From an uncultured Tenacibaculum sp. (GTDB lineage: Bacteria; Bacteroidota; Bacteroidia; Flavobacteriales; Flavobacteriaceae), in NCBI RefSeq assembly GCF_947495995.1, contig NZ_CANMAX010000005.1, positions 1 to 64,000 on the forward strand: a stretch of 64,000 nucleotides of DNA. The letters run 5' to 3'. The notes beneath the pieces were generated by a model. It made no database searches. It had not been told where the DNA came from and saw nothing but the letters and a program-made list of their open reading frames with translations. A program made the position numbers and the translations under genes. Shown one piece after another: positions 1 to 10,321 of this stretch (positions are counted from its first letter, which is position 1; every line of letters starts with the position of its first letter).

Positions 1-3000
1 CCTGGACTTAATGAACTAAAGTCTCCGCTTGTATTTGTCACTGCCGCAACTACTGGACTTGTTCCTGTTACCTCATAGACTTCATTGCTTCCTAAACTTG
101 GTGCTGTAATATCAATAGTTCCTGTTGGTACTGTACAGGTAGGTTGTACCGTAACACTTGCCGTTGGACTTACTGGAGTTTCATTTACAGTTATATTAAT
201 TGTAGAACTATCATCTCCACAACCTCCAGGTGAAGCTACTGTATAGGTTATTGTTACAGAACCTGCTGCAACTCCTGTTACTACTCCTGATGAACTCACT
301 GTAGCTATAGAAGTATTTGAACTACTCCAACTTCCTCCAGAATCTCCTGTTGTTGAAATTGTTACTGTAGAAGAAGTACATACTAAAGGTCCTCCACTTA
401 ATGTTCCAGCATCTGGAGCATTTGATGTAGTTACATTAGATGTTGTTCCTTGACCTTGGTCTCCTCCAATATCTGCTGTTCCTCCATTATTAACTAAATT
501 TGGAACTCCATTAGTATTAACACTTCCTGAAATTCTATCGCTTGATAATTGAGCTGGAGTTACATTTTCATCTGCTTCGATTGCATCTGGACATCCGTCA
601 TCATCTGAATCTAAATCTAAATGATTTGGAGTTCCGTCTCCATCTGTATCTAAATTACAGAAAAGACTTCCAAAAGGTAAATCTTGTCTAGATATAGTAC
701 CTGGTAACTCATAATCTACATCTAAAGATTCTAAACCTCCATTTTCATAAAACAAAACTTCAACCTCATGTAAACCAACTGATAAATAATAACTACCTGT
801 AGCTGTAATCGCTGGGTGATCACCATCATTATCTACTATTTCATTTCCATTGATAAATAATTTTGATCCATCATCAGATGTTGTATAAAAATTATAATTT
901 CCTGGTGTTGTAATATTTAAATACCCTTTAAATCTTAAACCATAAGAGTTATTGTCTTCGAATATAGAAGCAATAATAGCATCTACATCGAATGAAGTAA
1001 AAGTACCTGAAGCATCTGGATTAATCGTAGGAATATTATCAACAGTTAAACCTGCTGGTGTTCCATCGTAATATTCGTAAGAAATACTTCCCGCACATGC
1101 AGCTAATTCTGCTGTATCTAAAATACCATCATTATCATCATCTAAATCAGCTATATCACCAATTCCATCATTATCGGTATCTGTAGTATCAACAAATAGG
1201 GTTGCACTATTTACTATATTAATACAACTATTACTATTATGAGAAACTACTAAAAAGTATTCTGTATTATTTAATCCTGTTACATTTACAACTGTTAATG
1301 TGCCTGTATTTTCTCCACTATAATTTGTATTTGATGCTGCAATAGCTGTACCTCCTGAACTTGGATCTCCAATGTACCACTGATAAACTACATCTGCATT
1401 TGCATTTCCTGCCGTTCCATAATTCGGAGTTCCAGAAGTATAACTTGTTGCACTTGAAGCTGTAACTGAAGTTACTGTAAATATTGTTCCAACACCAGTT
1501 GCAATAATTTGATCTACTAGAGCAGTAGCGTCTACAGTAGTTTGAACTGCAATAAATTCTCCTCCACTTGCAGATAAACCGTTGTATCCTCCTGTTCCTC
1601 CTGTAACTCTACCATTAGAAGAAAAACCTGTTCCATCTAAAATTCCATCTGCAGGACTAGTATCTGTCCCTCCAGATTCCACAACATCTAAACAATTATC
1701 TCCATCTGAATCTGTGTCAAGATGACTAGGAATATTGTCATTATCTACATCATTAAAAGTACAATATTCAAAATCTGTAAATGTAAAAGTAACAGAACCA
1801 TTGTTTGCTACATTTCCATCTTGTCGTTCTTTTCTTGTAATTACTTGGAAAGAAGAAACTACTCCATTGATTGAAACATCTGTATAACTTTGATTTGCAT
1901 CTCCTCCATTTATATATGAAGTGATTGTTGGAGAATTTGAACCATTATTTTCTATTTCAAATAATACACCTGAAATATTAGGATCTCCAACAGAGCTACC
2001 ATTATAATCAGTACTAATTTGATTTGAAACTGGACTACCAAAATCATTTAAGAAAACACTATTTGCTCCAGAAGGTCCTGAAGAATTAAATGTTACTTTA
2101 TCACCTTGATCTATACCTGTCCATCTAAAATTAACGTTAGTTACTGGTTCACTAAAAGTAAATGTATAAACGACTGTATCTCCTGCACCATCATCTGCAC
2201 TATTACCTTGCACTCTTAATGTAGTTACATCTTGAACTTGTAACTGAGTTAAATTAGCATTGGTTAAACTAGTTGTTAAATCTACATTTACACCATCATG
2301 TGCATATATATTATTAATTTGACCTGCTGTTAAGAAGTTTCCGGTCGTTCCAACATTTAAAGCACCTGACGCACAATTTAATTCTTCATTTACATCTGTA
2401 ATACCATCATTATCATTATCTGTATCACATCTATCTGGCACACCATCGGAATCAATATCATCAGCATCGTTAAAACCATTACAAACATCATTAACATTTG
2501 GTACACCATCTTGATCATCATCACATTGTGGATCTCTTGAGCTAAAATCTCTAGAAGTTCCTAGAGCTTGACCAGAACTAACAACAGTTGGAATACCATT
2601 AGTATCTTGCCCTCCATTAAGTTGACCACTAGAACTATTTACTTGAGCAATTAAAATATTATCTCCTCCTTCAAGAGCATCAAAACATCCGTCTCCATCA
2701 GAATCTAAATCTAATCTATCTATAGAACCATCGTTATCTGTATCTATATCTGTACATATTTGATGAGCTCCAACAACTATTTCTATTATCTCAAATCTAC
2801 CTCCACTTCTTTGATCCATTTCTATTTGGATAAATTCAGTATCAGCAGTTAGTGTATAATCTAATTGAGTTACACCTGAAACATCTTCATCATTTATAAA
2901 AAACTCATTAATACCGTTCCCTAAATCTGCTGTTGCATTTGGTAACTGAGCTACACGAAGCCTTCTATTACTTGTATTGTTTTCCCAAACATAAATACTT

Positions 3001-4559
3001 ATTGTAGTACCTAAAGGAATTTCTTGGTTAGTAGCTGTTCCTGATAAATCAACTATAATATATTCATTAACACCATTTAGCACCAACCCTGAGTCATTGG
3101 AAAAATTGTTATTGTTTATTAACCCATGATCACCATTAGAGACATTACCTCCTGAATCTGAGTCCACTTCAGCTGACGAAGCAACTGCAACAGGTGTACA
3201 ATTAGATTCTTCTGTATCTAAAATCCCGTCATTATCATCATCTAAATCACAAACATCTCCAATACCATCACCATCAGCGTCTTCTTGACCTGGGTTAGGC
3301 GTTTCTGGACAATTATCTGATTCATCTATTATTCCATCTCCATCCTGATCTTGTACACAAGTATTAAAAAAGACAACTTGCTGTGAAAAGTTAAACCCTT
3401 GAGTGCTACCACAAGCACTAAAATCTATTGACTGGAAATTTGCTGCTGTAGTTGAACTAACCGTATTTGGATTACTTAAATAAAATAAAGTAGTACCATT
3501 ATTAACTGAAAGGTATAAATTATCATCCGGTCCTAGTTGAATACCAGCTACAGCATTACCTGTTAATCCTGTAGAAAAATTTTGTCCTAAAACGTGTACA
3601 GTTAATGCACTTTGCCAACCAATAAACTGATTATCAAAAGTTAAGTTACTATGACCAAAAAATAATCTTGAGCCATCAGGTGAAAATTCTAAACTATATC
3701 CTGTAAAAGTATCTTGAGTTGTAGTTAATGGAACTTTTGTCCAAGTTCCTACAGAACCAGTTGTTGGATTAAAATCTGCATACCAAATCCCACCGTTTGC
3801 AGTTCCAAATCCACCTTCTACAGCTATTGCTACTCTATCATTTTGTTGTGAAAATCGTATAGATGCACGTTCTCCCCTTCTTGGTAAAGCCGCAGGTAAA
3901 GAAAATTCTACATCTGGATTATCTGCTCTAGTTGGAGACATCAAACTTCCATCATTTATCTCCCAAAGTTTGATAGAAGCCGCACAATTCGTTGTACAAC
4001 TTGCATTATCATTAGCAATTACAGCTACCCAACCACCACAACGATCACCGTTATTGGTACCAAAGATTGCCTCAGAAGCTCCTGTAACAAATTGAACATT
4101 TTTGGTAGTTACAGACATTGCATCTACATCTACTATAGAATAATATCCTGTTCCAGCTCTTAATTCATCACTTCCGTTACCGTGTAAAACATATACTTGC
4201 CTTGCATTGGTACCTGGAACTGGCATAACCGTAGCCATTTGTGTTCTTGTTCCGTTAGTTAATAACCCAGAACCATTAGTAATTACAGTTCCTGTATTAT
4301 CATAAACATCTCCATCATCTACGTAGAAGATTAAGTCACCTGTGAGTGGATCACTCCAAGTTGCGGTTGCTTCGAAAGCACCTCCAGATGTTAAACCACA
4401 AGAAATTGTTGGCGGACTAGTTCTAAAGTCCATTAGATAACCTCTTCCATTCCACCAATTTGACTCAACTCCTTGAGCAAAGGCTGAATTTAGGGTAACA
4501 AGAAAAAAAACAATAGCAATTATTGCTTTTGGGGATTTGACACGGTAAAAGTTTCTCAT
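1..4559 (-). CDS. Giant secreted multidomain protein (T9SS-type), 3' end outside window
   Basis: An open leftward frame starts at ATG 4559 (MRNFYR, then a hydrophobic signal peptide ending near NSAFAQG) and stays open for over 1500 codons to the window edge, so the C-terminus is missing. Roughly the first 400 residues read like a beta-propeller-type surface domain. After that come calcium-binding thrombospondin type-3 runs (DxDxDG and DDDNDGI repeats), a carbohydrate-binding-like segment around 2760-3180, and a PA14-like domain around 720-1090 (a segment near [17 protein letters not shown]). Bacterial Ig-like/SprB-like repeats lie at the left edge. This architecture is typical of Flavobacteriia cell-surface proteins exported by type IX secretion; the sorting domain itself would lie outside the window. 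An adhesin or glycan-binding role is inference. Confidence 0.8.
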   Translation of the reverse strand, partial: MRNFYRVKSPKAIIAIVFFLVTLNSAFAQGVESNWWNGRGYLMDFRTSPPTISCGLTSGGAFEATATWSDPLTGDLIFYVDDGDVYDNTGTVITNGSGLLTNGTRTQMATVMPVPGTNARQVYVLHGNGSDELRAGTGYYSIVDVDAMSVTTKNVQFVTGASEAIFGTNNGDRCGGWVAVIANDNASCTTNCAASIKLWEINDGSLMSPTRADNPDVEFSLPAALPRRGERASIRFSQQNDRVAIAVEGGFGTANGGIWYADFNPTTGSVGTWTKVPLTTTQDTFTGYSLEFSPDGSRLFFGHSNLTFDNQFIGWQSALTVHVLGQNFSTGLTGNAVAGIQLGPDDNLYLSVNNGTTLFYLSNPNTVSSTTAANFQSIDFSACGSTQGFNFSQQVVFFNTCVQDQDGDGIIDESDNCPETPNPGQEDADGDGIGDVCDLDDDNDGILDTEESNCTPVAVASSAEVDSDSGGNVSNGDHGLINNNNFSNDSGLVLNGVNEYIIVDLSGTATNQEIPLGTTISIYVWENNTSNRRLRVAQLPNATADLGNGINEFFINDEDVSGVTQLDYTLTADTEFIQIEMDQRSGGRFEIIEIVVGAHQICTDIDTDNDGSIDRLDLDSDGDGCFDALEGGDNILIAQVNSSSGQLNGGQDTNGIPTVVSSGQALGTSRDFSSRDPQCDDDQDGVPNVNDVCNGFNDADDIDSDGVPDRCDTDNDNDGITDVNEELNCASGALNVGTTGNFLTAGQINNIYAHDGVNVDLTTSLTNANLTQLQVQDVTTLRVQGNSADDGAGDTVVYTFTFSEPVTNVNFRWTGIDQGDKVTFNSSGPSGANSVFLNDFGSPVSNQISTDYNGSSVGDPNISGVLFEIENNGSNSPTITSYINGGDANQSYTDVSINGVVSSFQVITRKERQDGNVANNGSVTFTFTDFEYCTFNDVDNDNIPSHLDTDSDGDNCLDVVESGGTDTSPADGILDGTGFSSNGRVTGGTGGYNGLSASGGEFIAVQTTVDATALVDQIIATGVGTIFTVTSVTASSATSYTSGTPNYGTAGNANADVVYQWYIGDPSSGGTAIAASNTNYSGENTGTLTVVNVTGLNNTEYFLVVSHNSNSCINIVNSATLFVDTTDTDNDGIGDIADLDDDNDGILDTAELAACAGSISYEYYDGTPAGLTVDNIPTINPDASGTFTSFDVDAIIASIFEDNNSYGLRFKGYLNITTPGNYNFYTTSDDGSKLFINGNEIVDNDGDHPAITATGSYYLSVGLHEVEVLFYENGGLESLDVDYELPGTISRQDLPFGSLFCNLDTDGDGTPNHLDLDSDDDGCPDAIEADENVTPAQLSSDRISGSVNTNGVPNLVNNGGTADIGGDQGQGTTSNVTTSNAPDAGTLSGGPLVCTSSTVTISTTGDSGGSWSSSNTSIATVSSSGVVTGVAAGSVTITYTVASPGGCGDDSSTINITVNETPVSPTASVTVQPTCTVPTGTIDITAPSLGSNEVYEVTGTSPVVAAVTNTSGDFSSLSP

Positions 4560-5078
4560 TTTGATAACTTTCTATTTTGAAAACTTACTTAACTATATTC
4601 ATTAATAGCTATCAAATATGTAAAAACAGTGAGAATCTTGTTTATAAAATACAAGGGGTATGGAGAAGACAAAATATATTCCTCCTAAACGATACTTTAC
4701 ATTACAAAGACCCTGACTATAAGTTAAATAACTTGATAGCGGTGGGGGGAACATATTTGAATACAAATATATATTTTTTTCATACTCGTATCCTATTTTT
4801 AAGATACTTTTTTTAAAAAAAAGTCACAATTTTGTGAAAAAAGAATAAAATCTATAAAAAAATTAACCGCAGTCTCTTTCCATTTATGGATAAATCATAG
4901 TTTTTGACTTTTATAGATATTTTCAAAACAAATCAATAAAATAACAAAAAACAATACAACAACAAACACCGATAACAAAAAACTATTTAGACAACTTCAT
5001 ATAATCACTTTTAAGAGACTTTTTCTAAAGACACAATAAATCACATTAAACAAAAAACAAAAACCAATTAGAGAAGAC
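4560..5078. other. AT-rich intergenic region, no gene seen
   Basis: This gap separates the start of the giant surface-protein gene from the end of the cysteine desulfurase gene. It is strongly A/T-rich with many short A and T runs. A CAAATATA at 4764-4771 reads as TATATTTG on the minus strand, a match to the Bacteroidetes -7 box, and could drive the surface-protein gene with a long leader of about 200 nt. A short rightward open frame here has no recognisable protein character. I see no RNA gene or clear terminator hairpin. Confidence 0.5.
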
Positions 5079-6212
5079 TTAAATGATTTTTTTTATTTTT
5101 TCAATTACAAAATCTATTTCTTCTAAGGTAGAAAACTTACTAAATGAAAAACGAACAGAAGATTCTTCTATTTCACTTTCGTTTAAAATATCAATAAGCA
5201 CATGAGATTTTTTTGACGCACCACTTTGACATGCACTTCCACCTGAAGCAAAAACCCCATTCAAATCTAGATTGAATAAAATCATTTTTACTTCTTTAGG
5301 AAATCTTACATTTAATATAGTATGTGAAGATTTTTCAATATCATTAGACAAACCATTAAAACTAATTTCTGGGAAATTTGATTTTAACGACTTTATAAAA
5401 TACTTTTTCAAATTCAAAATATATTCTAAATCTTTATCAAGATTTTCGCAAGCATATTCTAATGCTTTACTCATTCCTAAGATAGCATGTACATTTTCGG
5501 TTCCTGATCTTTTTCCTTTTTCCTGTCCTCCACCAAAAAGAATCGGTTTAATCGCTATATCATTTTTAACATACAAAAAACCAACACCTTTAGGTCCGTG
5601 AAACTTATGAGCACTAGCTACTAGAAAATCAACATTAAATTTACTTAAATCGATATCAAAATGCCCAACAGCCTGAACTGCATCTGTATGAAATAGAGCA
5701 TTATTTTCTTTACAAACACCACCTACTTCTTTTACTGATAAAATATTTCCAATCTCATTATTCACCCACATTAAACTAACTAAAGTTTTATCATCAGAAA
5801 GTGATAATAAATCTTTCAAATTACTCAAATCAACTTCACCTTTATCATTAAGCTTAACGTATTCTAACTGAAAATCATAATCTTTTTGTAACTCTAACAA
5901 CACATCTAAGACCGCATGATGCTCTATTCTTGAAGTAATCACTCGCTTTACCCCTAAAAACTTGACTGCATTAGACAACACCAAGTTATTAGCCTCTGTT
6001 CCACCAGAAGTAAAAACAATTTCATTAGAAGAAACATTCAACATTTTGGCAATATTCTTCCTAGATGTTTCAATTGCAACTTTTGCTTTTCTTCCAGATT
6101 CATGAATTGAAGATGGATTCCCATAGTTCTCCATCATAGATTTAGCCATAACATCCACCACTTCTTTTAACATAGGAGTAGTTGCCGCATTATCAAAATA
6201 CACTTTTTTCAT
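5079..6212 (-). CDS. Cysteine desulfurase (NifS/IscS family)
   Basis: PLP-dependent enzyme that removes sulfur from L-cysteine as an enzyme-bound persulfide for Fe-S cluster and thio-cofactor assembly. The 377 residues match the family length. Visible marks are the N-terminal YFDNAATTP motif, the PLP-binding lysine in SAHKFHGPKG (Lys203), the RSGTEN motif near 236-240, and the catalytic cysteine in GGSACQSG (Cys328). The short loop around that cysteine, with small residues before it, fits either group of the family; NifS or IscS cannot be settled here. It follows the Smr gene by 30 bp on the same strand, so the two are probably co-transcribed. No isc or suf partners are adjacent. Confidence 0.93.
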   Translation of the reverse strand: MKKVYFDNAATTPMLKEVVDVMAKSMMENYGNPSSIHESGRKAKVAIETSRKNIAKMLNVSSNEIVFTSGGTEANNLVLSNAVKFLGVKRVITSRIEHHAVLDVLLELQKDYDFQLEYVKLNDKGEVDLSNLKDLLSLSDDKTLVSLMWVNNEIGNILSVKEVGGVCKENNALFHTDAVQAVGHFDIDLSKFNVDFLVASAHKFHGPKGVGFLYVKNDIAIKPILFGGGQEKGKRSGTENVHAILGMSKALEYACENLDKDLEYILNLKKYFIKSLKSNFPEISFNGLSNDIEKSSHTILNVRFPKEVKMILFNLDLNGVFASGGSACQSGASKKSHVLIDILNESEIEESSVRFSFSKFSTLEEIDFVIEKIKKII

Positions 6213-6242
6213 AATGAAATTATTTATTGCAAAAATACCACT

Positions 6243-6788
6243 TTAATGATTCTGAAACACATAAACCTCTGTAGCTCCTAACCCATATTTTTGATAAGAA
6301 GCATCATAAAATTTTACCGGATATCTATTTAATAGGTAATGCAATTCAGATTTTAAAACTCCTTCACCAACACCGTGAATGAATATAATTTTAGAAATCT
6401 TTTTTTGAATACAGTATTCAACTTTTCTTTTAGCTACATCCATTTGAATAGATAGAATATCGTAATTATCCATTCCTCTTTTAGATTTTACTAATTTTTC
6501 AATATGCAAATCTACCTCCATGACAACCTCATTTCTATCTTTAATAAAAGAACTCTTTTTCTTTTTAAAAGAATCTACTTCTTTTTTCTTTAAAAAATTT
6601 CCATCTATTCTTGTACGTTTAGAAATCTCAATTTGCTCTACTCCTATTTTTACAAGTTCAGTTTTTTTAAAGACTATTTCCATTTCATCATCAGTTTTCA
6701 CCCATACATCTTCACCAGTAATTCTCACTACCACACCTTTAATAACATCGTCTAAGACAGCTACTTTATTACCAATTTCTAAACACAT
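6243..6788 (-). CDS. Smr-domain protein (MutS2-C-like)
   Basis: The C-terminal part (about residues 90-180) is an Smr domain: the DLHIEKL motif, then the HGVGEGVLK loop (HGxGxGxLK), then a short run ending in GLGATEVYVF. Smr domains bind and often nick nucleic acids and occur alone or at the end of MutS2. The N-terminal 75 residues form a small beta-rich domain (IGNKVAVLDDVIKGVVVRI) typical of the Bacteroidetes stand-alone version, followed by a lysine-rich linker. It probably heads a two-gene leftward transcript with the cysteine desulfurase. The exact substrate is unknown. Confidence 0.85.
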   Translation of the reverse strand: MCLEIGNKVAVLDDVIKGVVVRITGEDVWVKTDDEMEIVFKKTELVKIGVEQIEISKRTRIDGNFLKKKEVDSFKKKKSSFIKDRNEVVMEVDLHIEKLVKSKRGMDNYDILSIQMDVAKRKVEYCIQKKISKIIFIHGVGEGVLKSELHYLLNRYPVKFYDASYQKYGLGATEVYVFQNH

Positions 6789-6828
6789 AATTAACTTTTA
6801 CTTAAAAACAAGATCTCTAGCTCTTTCT

Positions 6829-6836
6829 TACTTTTG
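6829..6836 (+). promoter_or_regulatory. -7 box for the ArsC-like phosphatase gene
   Basis: TACTTTTG matches the Bacteroidetes primary sigma -7 consensus TAnnTTTG exactly and lies 59 bp before the ATG at 6895. I do not see a clear -33 TTTG at the usual distance. Confidence 0.45.
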
Positions 6837-6853
6837 CAACAGAAAGTATAGTG

Positions 6854-6861
6854 CAAAAATA
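6854..6861 (-). promoter_or_regulatory. -7 box for the Smr/cysteine desulfurase transcript
   Basis: CAAAAATA on the plus strand reads TATTTTTG on the minus strand, an exact TAnnTTTG, 66 bp before the Smr start. It lies 18 bp beyond the rightward box at 6829, so the two promoters overlap in a compact divergent region. Confidence 0.4.
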
Positions 6862-6894
6862 CACTTAAAGTCCCCTTTTAACACCATTAAACTA

Positions 6895-7542
6895 ATGATA
6901 AAAACCACTAATTTCGAAACTAAAGTTTTTTTTGAAGATGCAGGAAAAAATTCAAATGTTTCAGAAGAAAGGAAAGATTTATTGTATTCAATTGCCGATA
7001 AGATAGTTGACGAACTAGAAGATCGAGACAAAATTAACTTAAATTTTATATGTACTCATAACTCAAGAAGAAGTCAAATGGCGCAAGTTTGGGCTTTTTA
7101 TGCAATTGATTACTTTAAACTTAACAATATCTTTGCTTATTCTGGTGGTACAGAAACAACAGCTTTTCACAGAAATACTGTGAAATGTCTACAGAAAACA
7201 AGCTTTGATTTTAGTGTTGAAGATTTCTCACACCAAAATCCTTTATATTTAATTTCATTTAAAGGTTCGAAAGAATCAATTAAAGGTTTTTCTAAATTGT
7301 TCGATAATGAAGACAATGATTATCCGTATATCGCAATTACAACTTGTGATCACGCTGATGAGAATTGCCCATTTATACCTGATGCTTTAGGAAGATTTCA
7401 CCTACCTTATACTGATCCAAAAGTAGCAGACAACACAGATAATCAAAACGAAAAATATTTAGAAACCAGCAAAAAAATTGCTGGTGAACTATATTTAGTT
7501 TTTGAAGAAGTACAACGATTAACTTCTGAGCAATCTATATAA
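6895..7542 (+). CDS. ArsC-like protein-tyrosine-phosphatase family protein
   Basis: Low-molecular-weight phosphatase/arsenate reductase fold, 215 residues from the ATG at 6895. That start is preferred because upstream codons in this frame merely run antisense through the Smr gene. The P-loop is CTHNSRRS (Cys53 to Arg59, CX5R), then a GGTE motif, a second cysteine region TTCDHADENCPF and the acid-bearing YTDPKVAD motif. In classic ArsC enzymes these parts support thiol-based arsenate reduction or phosphotyrosine hydrolysis. A clear paralogue sits in the arsenic-type operon at 44256. This copy stands alone with no ArsR or pump beside it, so its substrate is open. Confidence 0.8.
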   Translation: MIKTTNFETKVFFEDAGKNSNVSEERKDLLYSIADKIVDELEDRDKINLNFICTHNSRRSQMAQVWAFYAIDYFKLNNIFAYSGGTETTAFHRNTVKCLQKTSFDFSVEDFSHQNPLYLISFKGSKESIKGFSKLFDNEDNDYPYIAITTCDHADENCPFIPDALGRFHLPYTDPKVADNTDNQNEKYLETSKKIAGELYLVFEEVQRLTSEQSI

Positions 7543-7552
7543 AAAAAACTGC

Positions 7553-8356
7553 TTAAATCTCCGTGTTTTTATCGTAGGGTATACTATCTAACACATGCTC
7601 GATACATTCAATTCTGGCATCTGTTTTTCTGTTTGCTTTTATGATTTTCCATGGAGATAACTCTGTATTTGTTTTCTTAAACATTTTCTTTTTATACTCA
7701 GTATAATCATCCCATAAATCTTGTGCGCGTTCATCAACAGGAGTCATTTTCCATTGTTTTAAAGGATCTTTTTTTATCTCATCAAAACGTTTCTGTTGTT
7801 CTTTTTTAGAGATTGACATATAGATTTTCACCAAGCGGATTCCAGACTGAAGAATCATTTTTTCGAAACCATTAACTTGTTTCATAAATACTTTATACTC
7901 CTCTTCAGTACAAAATCCATTCACAGGTTCAACCACAGCTCTGTTATACCAACTTCTATCAAACAAAACTAATTCACCTGCCTTTGGTAATTGCTCAACA
8001 TAACGCTGAAAATACCATTGCGTTTGTTCTTCTTCTGTTGGTTTTGGTAACGCGACAATTCGCATAAAACGAGGATTAATCCTCTCTGTAATTCTTCGAA
8101 TCGCACCACCTTTTCCAGCAGCATCTCTTCCTTCAAAAAGAATTATAATACGCTCATTATTTTGTATCGCCCAAGTTTGCAATCGAATTAACTCTACTTG
8201 AAGCTCTTCTAATTTTTCTAAATAATTTACGTAACGTAAAGCTTTATCTATATTATATGGATCTCTGGATAAAATTGCTAAAAGCCCTTCTTTAGAGTTT
8301 AACTTTTTAGCATCATCTTCAGATAAATTTGTTTGACCTCTCTTCTTATTTTCCAT
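7553..8356 (-). CDS. ppk2: Polyphosphate kinase 2 family protein
   Basis: PPK2 enzymes move phosphate between polyphosphate and nucleotides (mostly making GTP/ATP from GDP/ADP in class I). Seen here: Walker A FEGRDAAGKGG (about residues 74-84), lid residues around INPRFMRIVALPKPTEEE, Walker B-like LFDRSWYNRAVVEP (about 132-145), and a C-terminal W-K-I-I-KANRKTDAR segment. At 267 residues it is a single-domain member. It lies 6 bp downstream of a close paralogue on the same strand, so the two form an operon and a tandem duplication. The nucleotide preference cannot be read from sequence alone. Confidence 0.9.
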   Translation of the reverse strand: MENKKRGQTNLSEDDAKKLNSKEGLLAILSRDPYNIDKALRYVNYLEKLEELQVELIRLQTWAIQNNERIIILFEGRDAAGKGGAIRRITERINPRFMRIVALPKPTEEEQTQWYFQRYVEQLPKAGELVLFDRSWYNRAVVEPVNGFCTEEEYKVFMKQVNGFEKMILQSGIRLVKIYMSISKKEQQKRFDEIKKDPLKQWKMTPVDERAQDLWDDYTEYKKKMFKKTNTELSPWKIIKANRKTDARIECIEHVLDSIPYDKNTEI

Positions 8357-8362
8357 ATACTT

Positions 8363-9220
8363 TTAATCATTTTGTATTACAGATCTGTAATATCTCATTA
8401 CTACATTTGGATCTGGATTCAAATATGTAACTGCATCTTCTTTTCCATCGTAATCAAACTTTGATAAAACATGACGCATTGCTTCTAATCTAGCTGTTTT
8501 TTTACTGTTTGTTTTTATGATAGTCCACGGACAATATGTTGTATGCGTGTTGCTAAACATTTCGCCTTTATAATATGTGTATCTATCCCACAACTCTTGT
8601 CCTTTTTTATCTACCGGACTAAATTTCCAGTGTTTTAATGGATTATCCATTCTGGCTTCAAATCGTCTTAGTTGTTCTTTCTTCGTGATTGACAACCAAA
8701 ACTTAATTACAGTTATACCATCTTCGTATAGCATATGTTCAAATTCAGGTACTTGAACTAAGAACTTTCTGTATTGCGCATCTGTACAAAACCCCATTAC
8801 CGGTTCTACAACTGCTCTATTATACCAACTTCGATCGAAAAAAACTATTTCTCCTGGGTTTGGTAATTCTTTTATATATCGCTGAAAATACCACTGACCT
8901 CTTTCAACTTCAGTAGGTTTATTTAATGCTACCAAACGAGAAGAACGCGGATTTAAATGCTCCATAAACCTTCTAATATTTCCTCCTTTTCCAGCAGCAT
9001 CTCTTCCTTCAAAAATTATAGCGACTCTTTTATTATTTTTAGCAACCCATTGTTGCAGTTTTACCAATTCAATTTGAAGACTTTTTAACTCTTTACTGTA
9101 CTCTAATTCTCTTTCAACAGACTTAAATGAAAAGTTATTCTCCTCAATAAAAGTCAATAAGTCATCATTGCTCTTAAATCGAAGAAAATCTTCAGCTTTT
9201 ATATCTCTCTTATTTTTCAT
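8363..9220 (-). CDS. ppk2: Polyphosphate kinase 2 family protein, tandem paralogue
   Basis: First gene of the leftward PPK2 pair, 285 residues. It has the same core as its neighbour: Walker A FEGRDAAGKGG (70-80), LNPRSSRLVALNKPTEVERG, Walker B-like FFDRSWYNRAVVEP (128-140) and a W-x-I-IKTNSKKTARLEA segment. It differs in an N-terminal extension and in about 25 extra C-terminal residues ending MRYYRSVIQND. Both copies keep the catalytic motifs, so neither looks decayed; two non-redundant nucleotide specificities or hetero-oligomers are possible. A divergent LpxR-like gene begins about 50 bp away. Confidence 0.9.
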   Translation of the reverse strand: MKNKRDIKAEDFLRFKSNDDLLTFIEENNFSFKSVERELEYSKELKSLQIELVKLQQWVAKNNKRVAIIFEGRDAAGKGGNIRRFMEHLNPRSSRLVALNKPTEVERGQWYFQRYIKELPNPGEIVFFDRSWYNRAVVEPVMGFCTDAQYRKFLVQVPEFEHMLYEDGITVIKFWLSITKKEQLRRFEARMDNPLKHWKFSPVDKKGQELWDRYTYYKGEMFSNTHTTYCPWTIIKTNSKKTARLEAMRHVLSKFDYDGKEDAVTYLNPDPNVVMRYYRSVIQND

Positions 9221-9268
9221 GTAAAATAAATCTTGTACTAAATTATAAATTCTACATTAGAATACTAT

Positions 9269-10231
9269 ATGTTTTTTTGTTATTTTCGTCTAGTGAAAAA
9301 ATTAATTTTATTATTCTTTATCGTAATTAATTGCTATAGTCAAAGGAAATATTCGAAACAATTTAGCTTTGTAAACGATAACGACCTTTACATATCTTTC
9401 TATCAAGATAGATACTACACTAATGGTGCTTTTTTAACCTATTCTTACTTAAGTTCGAAAGAACCCAAAGAAGTAATTAAGAAAATATACAACTTTCAAC
9501 TCGCACAAAAACTATACTCACCTTTTAAAGCTAACGTTAGTTTTTTAGATGAACACGATAGACCTTTTGCTGGTTATTTATACGGAAGATTTGGGATTGG
9601 ATATTTCTTTAAAAACAAATCTTTTTTAAAACTTAATGGAGATATTGGGGTTATAGGTCCGTCTGCTTTCGGTGAAGAATCTATGAATTTCGTACATGAT
9701 ATTTATGGTTTTGAACCTGCAACTGGATGGAGATACCAAATACAAGATGCATTCGCTCTTAACTTAAACGCAGAATATTCTAAGCAAATTGCTTCTTCTA
9801 AATACATAGATTTAAATTGGAACAGTAGTCTGAATTTTGGAACAGTTTTTACAGATATTTCCACAGGTTTTATTTCTAGAATTGGAATTAAACCTCTGCA
9901 AGATATTGCTAACAGTATTGCTTTTGACAGTAACTTGAACAACGAATTCAGCAATTTTAACAACGAAACAGAAGTGTTTTTCTATGTAAATCCTTCTGTT
10001 AGATATGCTATTTATGACGCTACCATACAAGGAAGCTTTTTAAATGACAATAATATAGTAACCTATGAACTTAAGCCTATAGTTTTCACAACTGAATTTG
10101 GCTTTAAGTTTACCGCAAATAGATTCAATTTTAAATATGCTATAATCCATCATTCCAAGAAATTAAAGAGTGTAAACGTACCCAATGGTAATTTCTACGG
10201 AAGTATTTCGGTGAATTATGGGTTTAATTAA
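9269..10231 (+). CDS. LpxR-like outer-membrane lipid A deacylase (DUF2219)
   Basis: A signal peptide (KKLILLFFIVINCYS) precedes the motif NDNDLYISFYQDRYYTNG, the hallmark start of LpxR/DUF2219 beta-barrels in which the Asn/Asp and following residues line the active site. Further along are GYLYGRFGIGY and the GFEPATGWRYQI turn typical of the family. LpxR removes the 3'-acyloxyacyl chain of lipid A at the outer membrane. The total of 320 residues fits. A GTG a few codons in could be the true start, giving a tighter signal peptide. Activity in this organism is inferred from family only. Confidence 0.8.
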   Translation: MFFCYFRLVKKLILLFFIVINCYSQRKYSKQFSFVNDNDLYISFYQDRYYTNGAFLTYSYLSSKEPKEVIKKIYNFQLAQKLYSPFKANVSFLDEHDRPFAGYLYGRFGIGYFFKNKSFLKLNGDIGVIGPSAFGEESMNFVHDIYGFEPATGWRYQIQDAFALNLNAEYSKQIASSKYIDLNWNSSLNFGTVFTDISTGFISRIGIKPLQDIANSIAFDSNLNNEFSNFNNETEVFFYVNPSVRYAIYDATIQGSFLNDNNIVTYELKPIVFTTEFGFKFTANRFNFKYAIIHHSKKLKSVNVPNGNFYGSISVNYGFN

Positions 10232-10287
10232 TCAACAATGCTATTAAAAGTGTTAATAAATTAATTTTAAATATAACTTGAATAGAA

Positions 10288-10295
10288 TATCTTTG
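10288..10295 (+). promoter_or_regulatory. -7 box of dnaN promoter
   Basis: TATCTTTG is an exact TAnnTTTG match, 27 bp before the dnaN ATG, implying a short leader of roughly 20 nt. Confidence 0.5.
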
Positions 10296-10321
10296 TACAT
10301 CAAATTCTTTAGAAAAAAACA

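Noticed and set aside
4577..4816. Rightward 79-codon frame upstream of the surface-protein gene
   Set aside because: Low-complexity sequence in an AT-rich promoter region; no start context, no homology-like character.
6520..6894. Long N-terminal extension of the orphan ArsC-like frame
   Set aside because: It is antisense to the Smr gene and has a promoter box inside; the ATG at 6895 begins the family-like sequence.
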